Of a stretch of 64,000 nt of DNA, positions 21,947 through 33,874 are shown one piece after another (position 1 is the first letter of the stretch; each line of letters begins with the position of its first letter). Source of the stretch: Actinomucor elegans. Taxonomy: Eukaryota > Mucoromycota > Mucoromycetes > Mucorales > Mucoraceae. Location: NCBI GenBank assembly GCA_026027325.1, contig JAMSLZ010000005.1, forward strand, positions 744,001 through 808,000, read 5' to 3'. Position numbers and translations under genes: made by a program. The notes under the pieces are model-generated. The model searched no databases, was not told where the DNA came from, and was given only the letters and a program-made list of their open reading frames with translations.

Positions 21947-24057
21947 TTATGTTTGATAGTTTCTTCTTCTTTTATCCAGTAAGCCCTCTTCCTCTTCATC
22001 CACGAGCTCCTGCAGATCAGCGTCGACGTTATTTCTTGGACGCCTAAATAGCGAGATAACAAATCCAATTATGAATACCACTAAAAATACCCACTGCGAA
22101 TAGTAGAAGAAGATACCAAAAAAGGGTGTATTGACAATGATTCGATCAATCATCGTCGAGGACACCGTAGGCGTGCAGATGTCTACATGAATATTAGTCA
22201 TGCTTTTTTTATTATTATTTTACTTTTTACCTGTTGGTCCATATACATCGCATCGAACAATCAATTCATTATTTCCAGCGCAATCTCGATGTCCATTCAC
22301 CGTTGTGTGATTACACTGTAATATATTTAATTAATTAACCTTAATCATATATATCCTCGCTTACATAGACTTGACTTCCGAAATGTGCATATCCTGGTGC
22401 TACCGTCGTAGTCATAGTGTAATTCAGTGCTAATAGACTTAAAGTCAATAACACTGCAGTCACCAATAAGCCTTGAGGAGCAGTAGAGCCTTTTCGAATA
22501 CGGTACAAAGTCACCCAAAGAAATCTTACGCCAATTTGAATAATACCGGACATAGTGGCTAAAAAAAAGTAGAGTATCAGACCAACCATAAAGATGTAAT
22601 CCAATGGAAACACCTTGGATAGCTTGACAAAGATGTAATTGATTGGATTGAACATGTTTGGATGATTTATAACATAACCGCATTGACTTCCACATAATGA
22701 AAATGAAATCTTATCAACGCTACATTGCAATGGGTTAGTTCCGATTTTTAAATCATAATGTCATTCAACTTTACATGGTCAAAAAGATAGACATAACCAG
22801 GACCATGGATAAACATAATAGGACAATGCCAAGTAAAAACTAGTTTTTTTTTTTTTCATTATTAAGGGGTTGCTCAGTCACCAATCATTCAAAAACCCAC
22901 CTCAAATGGTCTCAATACAGTCAGTATTCTTTGAAAAAGACTAGACTTGTCTTCTTGGATGCCTCTCAATCTTCTAGACAGGATTCTGACAGAACATGTC
23001 AATACGAATCGAGATCGTGTGTAATACAAACCTTTCTTCGTCTTCCAGCTCTTCAAGCTCTCTCTGTTCTCTATTGGGTATAGATCTGTTCATATACTTT
23101 GATCTTAAAACACGCTGTCTTTCTCTTGATGCAGTTAGTCTGTTCTCTACGTCTTCACTTTCTGCATCAATGCGTCGACGTCCTTTAATCATATTTAAAG
23201 GCAATAGAGACAATCCAGGTGCCTGAAAGTAATGTTTGCATGAATAATTTGAAACTAGCCTTTTTTTTCATACTTACTGTATATGCGATGAATACCAACA
23301 TACCCAATAAAATTAAACAAGCTATAACAAACGCTATAGCTTTTTCGCCATCTAATACAGCATGAGTACTTGAAGGTGGATGTGCTACCATCACTTACTA
23401 CTCTCAAGTAATAGTTTTCTAAACCAATCCAAATCAATTTTGGGTGTCTTGGTCGTAGGCTTCAAAAACAGTCCAAATACCACCAATAAAATAGAAATAA
23501 CTACAAAGAATGAAGTGTATTTCAATGCACTACAAATACGGTCCTTGACTGACTCTTCTTCATCATACTCTTCATAGAAAAAGTAAGCAAATGGTATCAA
23601 TAGGAAACTAAACAATGTAATTAATCCATAGCAGACTGTTTAACAAAAAAAGGGGAGCTTTAGTATTTCTATAGGGCAGAAGTAGAAAAAAAAAAGTGTT
23701 ACCATAATACACGATGCTCATAGTAAACGTCATCGCCTCAATGACTTGTGGTGTAGCCCACTCCTTTTTTAACCCACTGGATTGGTCTACAGTTGAGGAA
23801 ACCAGAAAAATATCCACAGGTAATAGAGCCAGCGTCGAAAACACCAGACCAAGGCCTAGAATGGTAACAAAAGTCGCGAAAAACTCGGACTCGTACTTGT
23901 TTTGAAAGTGTCTTGTAAAGCCTATACTGAACAGAAACAAAGACTACTTATCATTGAGTTCTCTCGGTACTTTTTTTTTTCTTTTTATTTAGCTTTTGAA
24001 ACTCACTCCGGCAACTATGCCATAAATTGTCCAAGCAATTCCTTCAACAGCAGGCAT
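21947..24057 (-). CDS. LMBRD1: LMBR1-domain protein, lysosomal cobalamin transporter-like (LMBD1)
   Basis: Ten exons on the minus strand: 24057-24003, 23921-23703, 23635-23399, 23351-23278, 23222-23032, 22985-22901, 22839-22775, 22719-22365, 22315-22231, 22182-21947. They sum to 533 aa, close to the 540 aa of human LMBD1, with all phases consistent. Family landmarks: LALLPVDIFLVS, IPFAYFFYEEYDEEE, LLPLNMIKGRRR, RLRGIQEDKSSLFQ, a VFPLDYIF segment, LYRIRKGSTAPQGLL and AHFGSQVY. About nine membrane segments. In animals the protein sits in lysosomal membranes and works with ABCD4 in vitamin B12 export; in fungi a vacuolar membrane role is an inference. The first donor is uncertain: GTGAGT at 24006 looks better, but only GTTTCA at 24002 keeps the frame with the TATAG acceptor. 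A CG-alternating run lies about 95 bp upstream. Confidence 0.87.
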
Positions 24058-24149
24058 TATTATGGTTAATGCTTCAAGTGTGTTTAATGTGAATAGTAAA
24101 TGGGAATAAAAAAGGTGCGTAAAAAACAAGTGAAACTCGTACAAATAAG

Positions 24150-24160
24150 GCGCGCGCGCG
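24150..24160. promoter_or_regulatory. Alternating GC run upstream of the LMBRD1-like gene
   Basis: GCGCGCGCGCG in DNA that is otherwise strongly AT-rich, about 95 bases before the start codon. Function unknown; such alternating runs can form Z-DNA. Confidence 0.35.
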
Positions 24161-27100
24161 TCAAAGCAAACCATGCGACAATTTAGTTCTCAGTCAATGT
24201 ATTCGCCATGAACTTATCATTATCTCAGAAATATTGCAGTATACAAATAAGCTAACCGACTATATCAAATAGAAGCATGCTTACTTTAATCTGAAGCATT
24301 ATCTTGAGCATCTTGTTTGACCAATTAACAGTGGGCTACTATGCGATATACGCTTGATCTACTGTGCATTAATTTCATTGGCTGTCGATGTTTGAACATT
24401 GAGGTCGTCGTCGCTCCTCATTGCAAGCATCTGCATTTTGAAAAAAAAAAATATAAGTTGATAAAGTTTAAGTATAATTTTACATATTAATTGATGCTTG
24501 TTCACTTCAATCATTGAGTTTTATATAAAAACAACACATTTCCATTTTTTTTTTTTTTGAATAGGACAATTCCATAGACCTGACTAATAGTTTTTGCTAT
24601 TTGAAGTGTGACAGGTTTCAATTCAACGTATCTTGTCCATTATTCAGCCTCACTATGTGCAATAGATACATGTTATTCGTTACATTTAGGTCGATTTTCC
24701 AGTAATCATTATCGAACAATCACATTCAATGTTGCAGCATTATTATCGATCCTGATGAAATCTATATCAAGATTCACTCTTAAGCTATGAATAAAAGACC
24801 ATAGGTTTTACTATTAGGATAGGAGACTTTATATTCTGGATATCTATTTGATCATTTTACTGTACTAAATCTTTTGCCTTTAATATTGGATACAACAATC
24901 AGCATCGAGTGTTTAAAAATGGCTTGGATACTAATAGTTTATCTTGTCGATTGTTCTGGCATCAAAGCCATAAAACAGTCAAAATTTCAACTAGTAGTTT
25001 GATAGAGGCCAACAAGTAATCTCGTTTTTGAGCGTTAGTAGCTTCCATTAAATGAGCATCGGATATTAAGATAGTACTATCACCATTCAGTGATACACTA
25101 CTACGGAAAATTTAAAATGATTTAGCGAAAAAAAGACTGAAACAAATTAATAGATTCAACCAAAGTTAGAAATAATACAGAGTACGATAGACTCTTTATT
25201 CGTAGAAAAGCGGGCAGCAGCTAATACATTATAATAAAGAAAATAAACTGGCCTATTGTGTTGCATACTCGTTTTATTCAATAAAAATAATGAGTTAGTA
25301 GTATAATTTTCGTTCGTAATGCGCTAACAGCATCATAATATGGAGAGCTGATCATGTCGATAAAAGTAGGTCAAGTATGTTAGGTCTGCAGACCGCTGAC
25401 GAATGCAGCACTCTATCCAGCAAAAAATTATGCATAACCTTTGTTGTTACTGTTCAGTCACATATAAAATCGTGCTTGATGCGTGATAAAAAAGAAGCAT
25501 TTCTAGAAAACAGCCCTGACATATATAGTACAATTCGTCAATAAGGTCAAGCTTATTGCCTTGGAATCTCTTTGTATCTCGAGCTCCACTGCAACATTCA
25601 AGTAAAATCTAATAGTTGACTCAATGATTATCAATGTGGTTTCGTTTTGTTGCAGGAATGCGAAGGCATATCCACTAGATGAATCGATACACTTTCCTGG
25701 ACTTTTAATCGACCTTGGTCTTGTTTCATCTATAAAACTCATATTTGTATTTAATAGTAATCTCATAAACAGAAACTAAGGTGATGAGCAAGATGCAGAA
25801 ACAGTTAGTGTGTTCTCGGCTTACAATCGTTTGATCACTTAAACCAGCCTAATTCCACCTTTTTTTTAGTGTGGCAAAGTAATTTCAACTCCCCTATGCC
25901 GCCATCATGGTACAATTAGATTATCTGATTTCTCGATTCTAACAGCCCTTGGATCTAGAATTCTATTAAGGCTCTGAATATTTGGATCAAGATCTACTTA
26001 ATTCGAATTAGTTATAGATGTAACTAAAGCCATCTTGGGGATTCCAGAAATGAAGGCCTAATATGGTATATTACCTGAATACGAAGAATAAAGTATCTAC
26101 TAGATAATGTTCCAACTAGTGCTTTGACGGTGTGAGTATTGGGCATCAAAATAATAACAACACATGACCCTTAAGGAGAGACAATGATCCCACTAGTGAT
26201 TTAATGAAGTCCTGCAAGCAATCCCGTTTTTAACATTAAAAGCTCATCCATTGACGGCACTGTCTATGCGTGAAATTCATACATAAAAGGAGGTCTTTGT
26301 TGATTGAGGTATGCATAATGTTTTATTCAACTATTCTCTGTCAAATCCTCTTTTTCTGTCAATCAAGACTTGTAAAAAATCACAACATTATTTTGATACA
26401 AATCCTATCTTAATGATAGATAACTGGTCTACTCCCCATGCTCGGTATCAAGAACCTATCAGAAGCATCTGATTCTGCAAGCTGCTCAAAGAAAAAAGTT
26501 CCCAGATATATAAATTTCAGGTAAATCTTTATCGTGTTATCCGAAACGGCCTAAGGTATTTATGTTGTTTTATTAATTAAACATCAATATTCACTCTTAT
26601 TTTTGGCAATAAATGCACAAATAAAAACGATGCACAAGTCATTCGTTATATATTAGCTCGTTTCTTATTTTCCAGAAATGTCTGCCATCTTTGGAATTGC
26701 TTTTTGATTGCTTATCTAACCGTGATCGTAATTTGTTTTCTTCGTTTGAATCTTACGGTCTCTACTAGATTCTAATGCCGTACTGCGGCACCCAAGTATG
26801 TGCTTTCTGAAAGAGTTAGAAGAAAGCGAAACCAATATCAGCAAGGCGAATGACATGTACGTCCAATATATCTATCAACAAGAATTCAGGTCTGGTTATC
26901 ACTTGGCCACACAAATACACGAATGCAGTAAAACGAGGAGGCTCGGTAAGGTTAGGATTCTCTCTACTAGTCAGTGTACACTAGCCTTTTTTTCATTTAT
27001 TGCTCATCTCTTTTTCTTTCATTAAATTTTTACATATTATTATCATCATCATTTTCTTGCTTGTAGTTAATTTTTAATGCATTTTTATTACTGTATACCA

Positions 27101-27207
27101 TTTATTGTGTGAATTAGCTATTATTTATTGTATGAATTAGTTATTATTTATTGTGCGAATTAATTTTTATTTGTTGTACGAAATATCTTTTATTTATTAT
27201 GCGAACG
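27101..27207. repeat. Degenerate 23-bp tandem repeat, about 4.6 copies
   Basis: Units begin at 27101, 27124, 27147, 27170 and 27193. The consensus is close to TTTATTGTGYGAATTAGYTA plus TTA. The last unit is partial. Confidence 0.75.
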
Positions 27208-27306
27208 TTTATTCTAAGTATGAAAACGGATAGTGTAATTCGAGCATTCTAGATACAACGATAAATCCTCCTTAAAAAATCACATTTACTGTCTTCATGT
27301 TTTCAC

Positions 27307-27334
27307 AAAAAAAAAAAAAAAAAAAAAAAAAAAA
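27307..27334. repeat. A28 homopolymer
   Basis: Twenty-eight consecutive A bases just after the 23-bp tandem repeat. Confidence 0.9.
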
Positions 27335-28076
27335 GCCTATGGGGATATATCCTCTATCTAAAATCAGGTACATTTTAATATATTAATATTCTTCAGCTGA
27401 ACACTGCATCCACTGACAAATACATGTTCAGAATGAAGTACTGCTTTTAGTAAATTTATTATCTAACTCAAAAAAAAAGAAAGTATACTATATTTTAGTA
27501 CTGGGTAGTGAATTACATATAATTATTAAAGTATAGATTTATAATAGACCTATGCATGCATTCCTTTGTTGAACTCTGCTCAATATTCCATTTGCTACAC
27601 ATTCTATTTCAGAATGAGCTGTTTCATTGACTGGAAACATTTGTTTAGCTGGAGTGCGTATATCAATTATTTCTACTCGTTAATAGCTGACTATAATTTA
27701 CATCCATTTTATGCAACGATGGTTAATCATTCTTAGATCTTCCAATCAATCTCGGTTAGATGCTGCATCTGTTAGAGTTAAACTGGCATTTATAGTAAAC
27801 ATTTTACTTCTGTCTGTATACTCAACAGCCATTTATATATAATTCATACGACCTAGATCTACTAGTGATCAATAGAATTGTCAATCGATCCCAATTCAAA
27901 TGTCGCAAGAGTTGACTACTCTATGTTCAGATGTTGCATCTATCATATTGCAACACGATTCATCCTTCCCAATAAAACTTGTTTCTATTGAATGATTATT
28001 TGGCTTGAAATATGGTACATGATTATTATCTAACATTTTATTTGAAATAAAGGAAAAGCTTTCTATCTAACATGAT

Positions 28077-29030
28077 TTATTTGGTTTTACTGTTATCCAA
28101 TAAACCAGCAATACGGGCCATCAGTTCAGTATGCTCAGGGTTTGGTGTGATATTATCTTCTGTCTCAGGTCCTTGATTACGACGTTTGTTCTTAAAGTTC
28201 ATCATTTCATCAGCCGTCATGTTTGCATTGCTCTTATTGAATCCACGGCGGTTATCGTAACTATTGAAGTCAAAAGAATCATAGCTTTCATAGTTGTTTA
28301 ACAATGGGATCGAAGATGTAGCACCCTTGGGTTGAATTGTCACTTCCACGCGAGGCTTGCCTTGCTCGTCCAACTCAGCCTTACGAACATAGAATGTACG
28401 CACGTTTCTATCAAAACTATTACGAAGTCCAACAGCGTTACGTCTAGGTAAAGTAGCTACAACACCACCGATACCAACAGAATGTGCGTGTCTGCTATTG
28501 TTCAAAATACGTCCAAGAACAGGATAATCCCATCCAAATTCTACATCAGAGTAAGTGGGTCCCACAACACCACCACCGTTGTTTTCAGTTGTTTCTGCAA
28601 AGCTGACGTTGAGATAATCAAAGACTTGTTCGGGTACCAATTCCTTCTTGGCCAAAGCCTCTTTGAATGCTGATGCTTTCTTTTCTGATTGTCTTAACAA
28701 ACGCTGGAATTCAGCAGGGGTCATAGAAGCGGCATTGTGTTGAATTTCCTCGGGACGAGGTGCAGGTTTGCGAGAATTAGGAAAGTTTTCTTTCCAACGT
28801 TTGATGAAAAGCACTTTGCTATCACCTGATTCCCAAGGGGTTTGATGCTCTGCTGTGTCCAAGGCACCAATAGTAACATTTTTTGTACGAATAACAGTAG
28901 GCAAGTTGCGCTTTAAACCCCAATCACCAATCTTTCTATAGCGCTTTGGTGACTTGTATACTTGCTCTAGGGTGCGATCATAGGATGCTAACCGAGAATT
29001 TCGTAGTAAATTGGCAAATGACTTTTCCAT
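28077..29030 (-). CDS. MRP51: Mitochondrial small-subunit ribosomal protein, Mrp51 family
   Basis: A single uninterrupted exon of 317 aa, which is unusual in this intron-rich window. The N-terminus (FANLLRNSRLASYDRTL) is followed by YRKIGDWGLKRNLP, the hallmark of the fungal Mrp51 family, then VTIGALDTAEHQTPWESG and FIKRWKENFP. Mrp51 is a mitoribosomal small-subunit protein that in yeast is also needed for translation of particular mitochondrial mRNAs. The N-terminal basic and hydroxylated residues fit an import presequence. The C-terminal third is Asn/Arg-rich and less conserved. The start at 29030 is the only Met before the conserved block. It is transcribed in the same direction as the trefoil/CipC gene upstream of it. 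Confidence 0.8.
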   Translation of the reverse strand: MEKSFANLLRNSRLASYDRTLEQVYKSPKRYRKIGDWGLKRNLPTVIRTKNVTIGALDTAEHQTPWESGDSKVLFIKRWKENFPNSRKPAPRPEEIQHNAASMTPAEFQRLLRQSEKKASAFKEALAKKELVPEQVFDYLNVSFAETTENNGGGVVGPTYSDVEFGWDYPVLGRILNNSRHAHSVGIGGVVATLPRRNAVGLRNSFDRNVRTFYVRKAELDEQGKPRVEVTIQPKGATSSIPLLNNYESYDSFDFNSYDNRRGFNKSNANMTADEMMNFKNKRRNQGPETEDNITPNPEHTELMARIAGLLDNSKTK

Positions 29031-29216
29031 TATATAGGTTTAATGTAACAAAGCAAAACCAAAAACTTTTTTTTTCTCTCTAATATTTGACGGCCTGAAT
29101 TTCACCCCCCGGTTGTTCACTTACAGCATAAAATAAACGTACTCTAAAGATTTAAAAGACCGCATTTTTTTATTTTATTTTATTTTTATTATGATTATTT
29201 TATTACAATTAGATGC

Positions 29217-30458
29217 TTATTTGCACTTGGTTTCAAAGTAGTTGACAGCAGCAGACTGAGCCATCTTTGAAAGCATGGTTTCTTTCTTTTGCTTTTGTTC
29301 TTCATCATCATTTTCATCATCATTAGTGCCACGTTCCATGAACATCTTGACCATTTCTTTGGCTGCATAACCAGCAATAGCTTCTTTAGCGCCCTTAAAA
29401 TGAACACTTTCACCCATTTCTTCTTGTTGTTGCATGTACATTTTGACGGCTTGAACAGCAACAGCACCGGCGATGACTTCATAACTAGTTAACGAACTGT
29501 TAGCAGAAAAGAAAAAAAAATTGATAGACATTGAACATACCTCAAATGAGACTTTTTCTTTTCATAGACCTTTTCATGAGCCTTTTGGAGTTCTTTTTCT
29601 CTCAAGACGTTGTTCTTGTCATCATCTCCCCAGCCCCACCAGTTACCGAACCAAGCAGACAAGCGAGCACGCTTATTGTCGTCTTCTTCTTCATCGGAAG
29701 AGTCAATAACCTGAGGAGGATCAGCCAACTGAAGATCCCAGAGTTGGTTGAGAGCTTCGTCAACCTTTTCGTTCTTGTCGTAGATCATAATGGTGGCACC
29801 CGCCTCAACTTCCTTCTTGCGAATATCAACAACTTGGTTGGGTTCAAACAAGGTGTAGATATAGCCATGCTCGCTCGAGTAACCGAAGCGCTGATCATTA
29901 GCCTAAAAAGAAAGCTGAGTACGCTTGGTGTAACTTTCGGTATGTATTCCGAGATGACTTACACTTTCTTCATGCTTCATAACGTCCACATATAAATGTT
30001 CATGGCCAGTAAAGATGTCTATTTAAACGCGTTTAATACCGTATCTAGATTATAAAATAAAAGAAAAGATGTCTATCTTACCAACGAACTTTTTGGATTT
30101 TCCAATATCCATCACCAAACCAACAGACTTGTTGGTCAAGAAGCCTTTTTTTTTTAAAAAAAAATAAAATAAAATAAAAGCTTAATACTATGTAACTAAG
30201 TATAGTATCCCTTTTCTTACCATTTTGATGAATCCAGAGTTGAGAATCTCTTTCAGGCTTCTCTTCCTTTTTGGGAGCAGTAACGAGCTTAGTTCCAGGC
30301 TAATGTAATATGCAGTCATAAGTATCGTTTTAATAACTAGTTCACAGCCTATTACTTACCTTGACACCCTCGCTCATATCAATATCTAAAGCCATACCAT
30401 TCAGCTTAGAAATGATGTAAAAATATCCAATGGGGAAAGAATCAGCAGCAACAGTCAT
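29217..30458 (-). CDS. Ricin-type beta-trefoil / CipC-like fusion protein
   Basis: Six exons: 30458-30360, 30299-30221, 30144-30082, 30018-29963, 29902-29541, 29484-29217 (308 aa, phases consistent). The N-terminal 190 residues look like a beta-trefoil with repeated FYIISKLNGMALDID, GLVMDIG and VVDIRK strands and QLW/QRF/QLW motifs, as in ricin-B lectin folds. An acidic linker and a Trp-rich patch (WFGNWWGWGDDD) follow. The C-terminus (SYEVIAGAVAVQAVKMYM, AIAGYAAKEMVKMFME) matches the CipC-like/DUF3759 family of stress-induced fungal proteins. It has no signal peptide, so it is probably cytosolic. Ligand and role are unknown. The last intron has two in-frame acceptors 12 nt apart (exon start 29484 or 29496), which would add or omit four residues. 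A TATA-like box and overlapping palindromes lie just upstream. Confidence 0.75.
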
Positions 30459-30494
30459 TTTTTGTATAGTTGGTGAGAAAAAGAAAAAAAGGTA

Positions 30495-30521
30495 GACGCG
30501 TCTTAAGACGCACTTTATATA
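30495..30521 (-). promoter_or_regulatory. Overlapping palindromes and TATA-like box upstream of the trefoil/CipC gene
   Basis: GACGCGTC (30495-30502) overlaps the perfect 14-mer GCGTCTTAAGACGC (30498-30511), and TATATAAA on the minus strand (30514-30521) follows about 56 bases before the start codon. ACGCGT is the MluI cell-cycle-box core of yeasts; use here is inference. Confidence 0.45.
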
Positions 30522-30723
30522 AGAAAAACTTTACTCTATTACACAAAGCACTAATATATTGTCATACATGAAAGCCTCTTTCCTTTACAAGTGATGGATC
30601 CGTTGGAAAAGACTATTACCCGGTAAAAAAAAAAGTTTATTATATGAGCAAGGGTGTTTCTATATAATTGGATTTGCGTAATAGTGTAGTATAGTATGTA
30701 TATATATAAAAGGTAAAGTACAG

Positions 30724-33110
30724 TTACTCTTCATCATCTTCATCTTCGCTTTCTAAACCAGCCTCTTCGTCTTCCATATCATCATTATCCAGCTGACGTT
30801 CAATCAAGGGTCTGATTAAACGATCAAAGTAAGGATGAGGACCTTGAGGATTAGAGCGTTTGACTTGATCAAAGTAGTGCACATACACATTGCCATCAGC
30901 ACGACCCAAGGGACTATTAACCATGTAATCACTCAAGTTGAACGAATCCACAAGAGGAATAGCTTGTTCTCTTACAGCAGCGCACAAGGCATTAGTCTTG
31001 GAACGAATGAATTCCATTTGCTTGGGTGTAAAATACTCATATTGCAAGAAGGCACCGGCATTTTCTTCAATAGTATAGAAACCATATAGCAAACAGACAT
31101 CCATCAAGACGGATTTTAAGCTACCTTCAACTTTGGAAACACCATCCACGAATCTATTGAATAAGTAACCATAAGAATGCAACTTGGCAGCATAGAGTCT
31201 TGATTGAGAGCATTGTTCATAAGCATCATCGGTTTCTAATCCTCGTTTGATACAATCCTCGAATTCCAAAGCAGCATTCTGTACTACATTAGCGCACACC
31301 ACTTGCCAACCTTCGATAATGACAGCAGGATCAGCAATCGCCTCCAACGTCTTAGCCCCACAACGCTTGCCAATCAAGGCAGTACGGTTGTTCAAGTAAC
31401 CTACGCCAGGACTCAACTTTTTACCCTTGATAGCTTCACGGTAGCTGCTGATCAAATAACGACCCAACTGCAATGTTAAAATCGTGTTGTCACCTTCCCA
31501 AGTACATTGCACTGCAAAGTCTTGGTACATGCCTGCCAATCCAGTGTATGCAGAATAACCGTGACCACCACACGCTTGACGACAAGCTTCAATCGTGCTC
31601 AAACAGTTCCAGGTACAAAAGGCCTTCAAACCAGCGCTGGTAGCATGCGTTTCTTTCAACGTTTCCAATACATCAGGCAAATCCTTGTCTCCAGGCTTTG
31701 CATTTTCCAAACGGCCCATCATTTTGTTGTACATGGTCGTCATTTCAGTGCCTGTAAACAGCATGGCAAATGTCTGCGCCATCAAGGGCATCAAACGGCG
31801 TTGATGAATAGGATAGTCCAATAGCTTGGTCTCGATATCTGACTTGGAGTTACCAAATTGACGACGGATAGCAGCATAACGAATAGCAATCGTCAAGGCT
31901 TTTTTAGACACATTGCCACTGTCGACCACCATAGCAACACGGCCTTGTAACAAAGCACCATAGGTCAATTGCTGTAATTTAGGTTCTTTGACTTGGCCTG
32001 AGCGAGAGACCTTGGCATGCTTCATCAACATGTAACTACGAGGAATGCGGACATGCGTGAATTGGATCCAGCCATTGTCGATACCATCACGGCCCATCTT
32101 TTTACCAATATCACCGATATTGATACCGGGCAAAGTATTGTAGGTTTTAGGATCACGCAAGGGAACAATGAAACATTTAGTACCATAGTTTTTGCCCTTG
32201 ACAATGAGTTGTGCAAATACAGCAGCATGTGTGGCACTGTGTGCTGCACCACCAATCCACCATTTGGTAGCTGTAACAGTGGGTGTATGAATAATAAACT
32301 GATCAGAAGCTTCATCAAAGGTGGCAGTCGTTTCCAAGCCAGGTACGTTGGATCCATGACCTAATTCTGTCATAGCAAAGCAACCTACCATACCACGAAG
32401 AGACAAAGCACCCTTTTGGAACCAGTAACCTAATTGACCTGAAGTTGCGTTGCTTTGCAAAGCACCAACAAAGAGACCATCTAATTCACATCAAGGTCAG
32501 TTATATATAACAACTATGTATATATGTGTGTATATGCGTTACTTACAGTGCACACCGAATCTTGTCCAGAATCCAGGGTCGATCAAACTCACAATCTCCA
32601 TTCTCTTCTTGAACACGTCAATAGGTTCATTGGAAAGGTGGTGTACCAAACTGCGAAACTAAAAGATAGAAGCGTTATTTTTTTTTTGGATCAAGAACTC
32701 TTTTTTTTTTTTTTTTTCTCAATATATACCTTTTCCATGGTTCTTTCACGAAGTTCATCTTTCGAGATATCATGAATATCATCCATTTTGAAAAGAGGAT
32801 CTCTTTCAAAATCTTGCATAAAGTGTTCCTTCATCTATCATACTAATGAGTGATACAGCTTCTTTATCTTTTTACTTTATTTTTACCAAAGTAGCCTTTT
32901 CACCACCATCCAAAAGATAAGTTAATTCCCGAATATTGAATGCTGCCTTTGCGCGTTCTGCATTCATACTTTCAACAGGGCTACACGTTATTGTTTTAAT
33001 ACCAATTCAAGAAGAACATGTTGTCCAACTTACTCGACAGCCTTGGCATGCTTTTGTTCAGCTGTTAAATGCTGTTGGATAGCATTGATTCTACTTTGTG
33101 GACTTGACAT
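30724..33110 (-). CDS. POX1: Acyl-CoA oxidase (peroxisomal beta-oxidation)
   Basis: Five exons: 33110-33034, 32980-32887, 32834-32730, 32658-32547, 32480-30724 (714 aa). It carries out the first, FAD-dependent, H2O2-producing step of peroxisomal fatty-acid oxidation. Landmarks: RAKAAFNIRELTYLLDGG near the N-terminus, GCFAMTELGHGSNV (substrate/FAD loop), WWIGGAAHSATHA, RYAAIRRQFG, EACRQACGGHGYS and CTWEGDNTIL with the catalytic Glu. Residues 7-15 read RINAIQQHL, matching the PTS2 consensus (R/K)(L/V/I)x5(H/Q)(L/A). The C-terminus is a long acidic tail ending DEDDEE, with no SKL-like PTS1. The ATG at 33110 is the only start that includes the targeting signal and the conserved N-terminal helices. 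A T-rich tract lies directly upstream. Confidence 0.93.
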
Positions 33111-33874
33111 TTTTTTTTTTTTTGTATAGTGTATAAGGGGTAAAAAGTAAAAAGCAAAAAAAACGGTCTTCGGATTGACATTAGGCTTACTTAAATAGTT
33201 TAAGTGACTTGATTTCCATTATCACATGTAAAAGGTCTATCAAGAATGAAAACGCCTGTGGGAATGGTTTCCGTTTCCCCGCATCTTTTTTGGCCCAGTA
33301 AAAAAAAGCTTTTTTTATACGAGTGATTTTATAAAGAAATGAAAACCAAATTTTCTCAATATATGGGCATTTAAAAGTGTAGATTCAACCGCGTTGTTTA
33401 TATATATATACGATTGACGACATGTAAACTGATGCAGTTATCTTGATAGATACATCGTAGCACAATCAAATAGACGCACATGCAAAGCCTTTCATCTGAT
33501 TTGTTCCTCCATAAATACAGCTTGCTTGGTCATCATATTCATTGTTTAGCATGTGGGGTATAAATGAAATGATATATACTCAATGAACATATTAGCTCGC
33601 TTATTACGCTAGTTGACACTCGATCATTATACAACTAAATCACTTGATGCATATTACTTTTATACCAGTTATTTATCATGGGGAACAACTATATCAAAAA
33701 GGTATACTCCACACTAGAGTGATACGAATCAAGCTTCTACATGTGATAAAGCTTAAACAGTGAAGCTCTGCCATTCTACTCACCCATTCAAAAAAAGACA
33801 ATTATCATAATACCCCGGGCAGTTTGAAGCGAGAGACTAACTAAATCCGAGTAGATTCATAGGTTCATCTTTTA
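33111..33874. other. Promoter region of acyl-CoA oxidase and 3' flank of the TAF gene
   Basis: About 760 AT-rich bases without open frames of substance. I saw no clear oleate-response element. Confidence 0.35.

Larger units (their letters stand above)
24058..28076. other. 4-kb gene-poor region
   Basis: No convincing gene. Short open frames at about 25503-25766 (-) and 26798-27025 (+) have some protein-like composition (e.g. KANDMYVQYIYQQEFRSGYH) but no recognised family or splice chain. A 23-bp degenerate tandem repeat and an A28 tract lie near 27.1-27.3 kb. The last few hundred bases are the 3' flank of MRP51. Confidence 0.4.

Noticed and set aside
25503..25766. An 87-codon open frame (-)
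   Set aside because: No recognised domain, no upstream or downstream exon, and no promoter signal.
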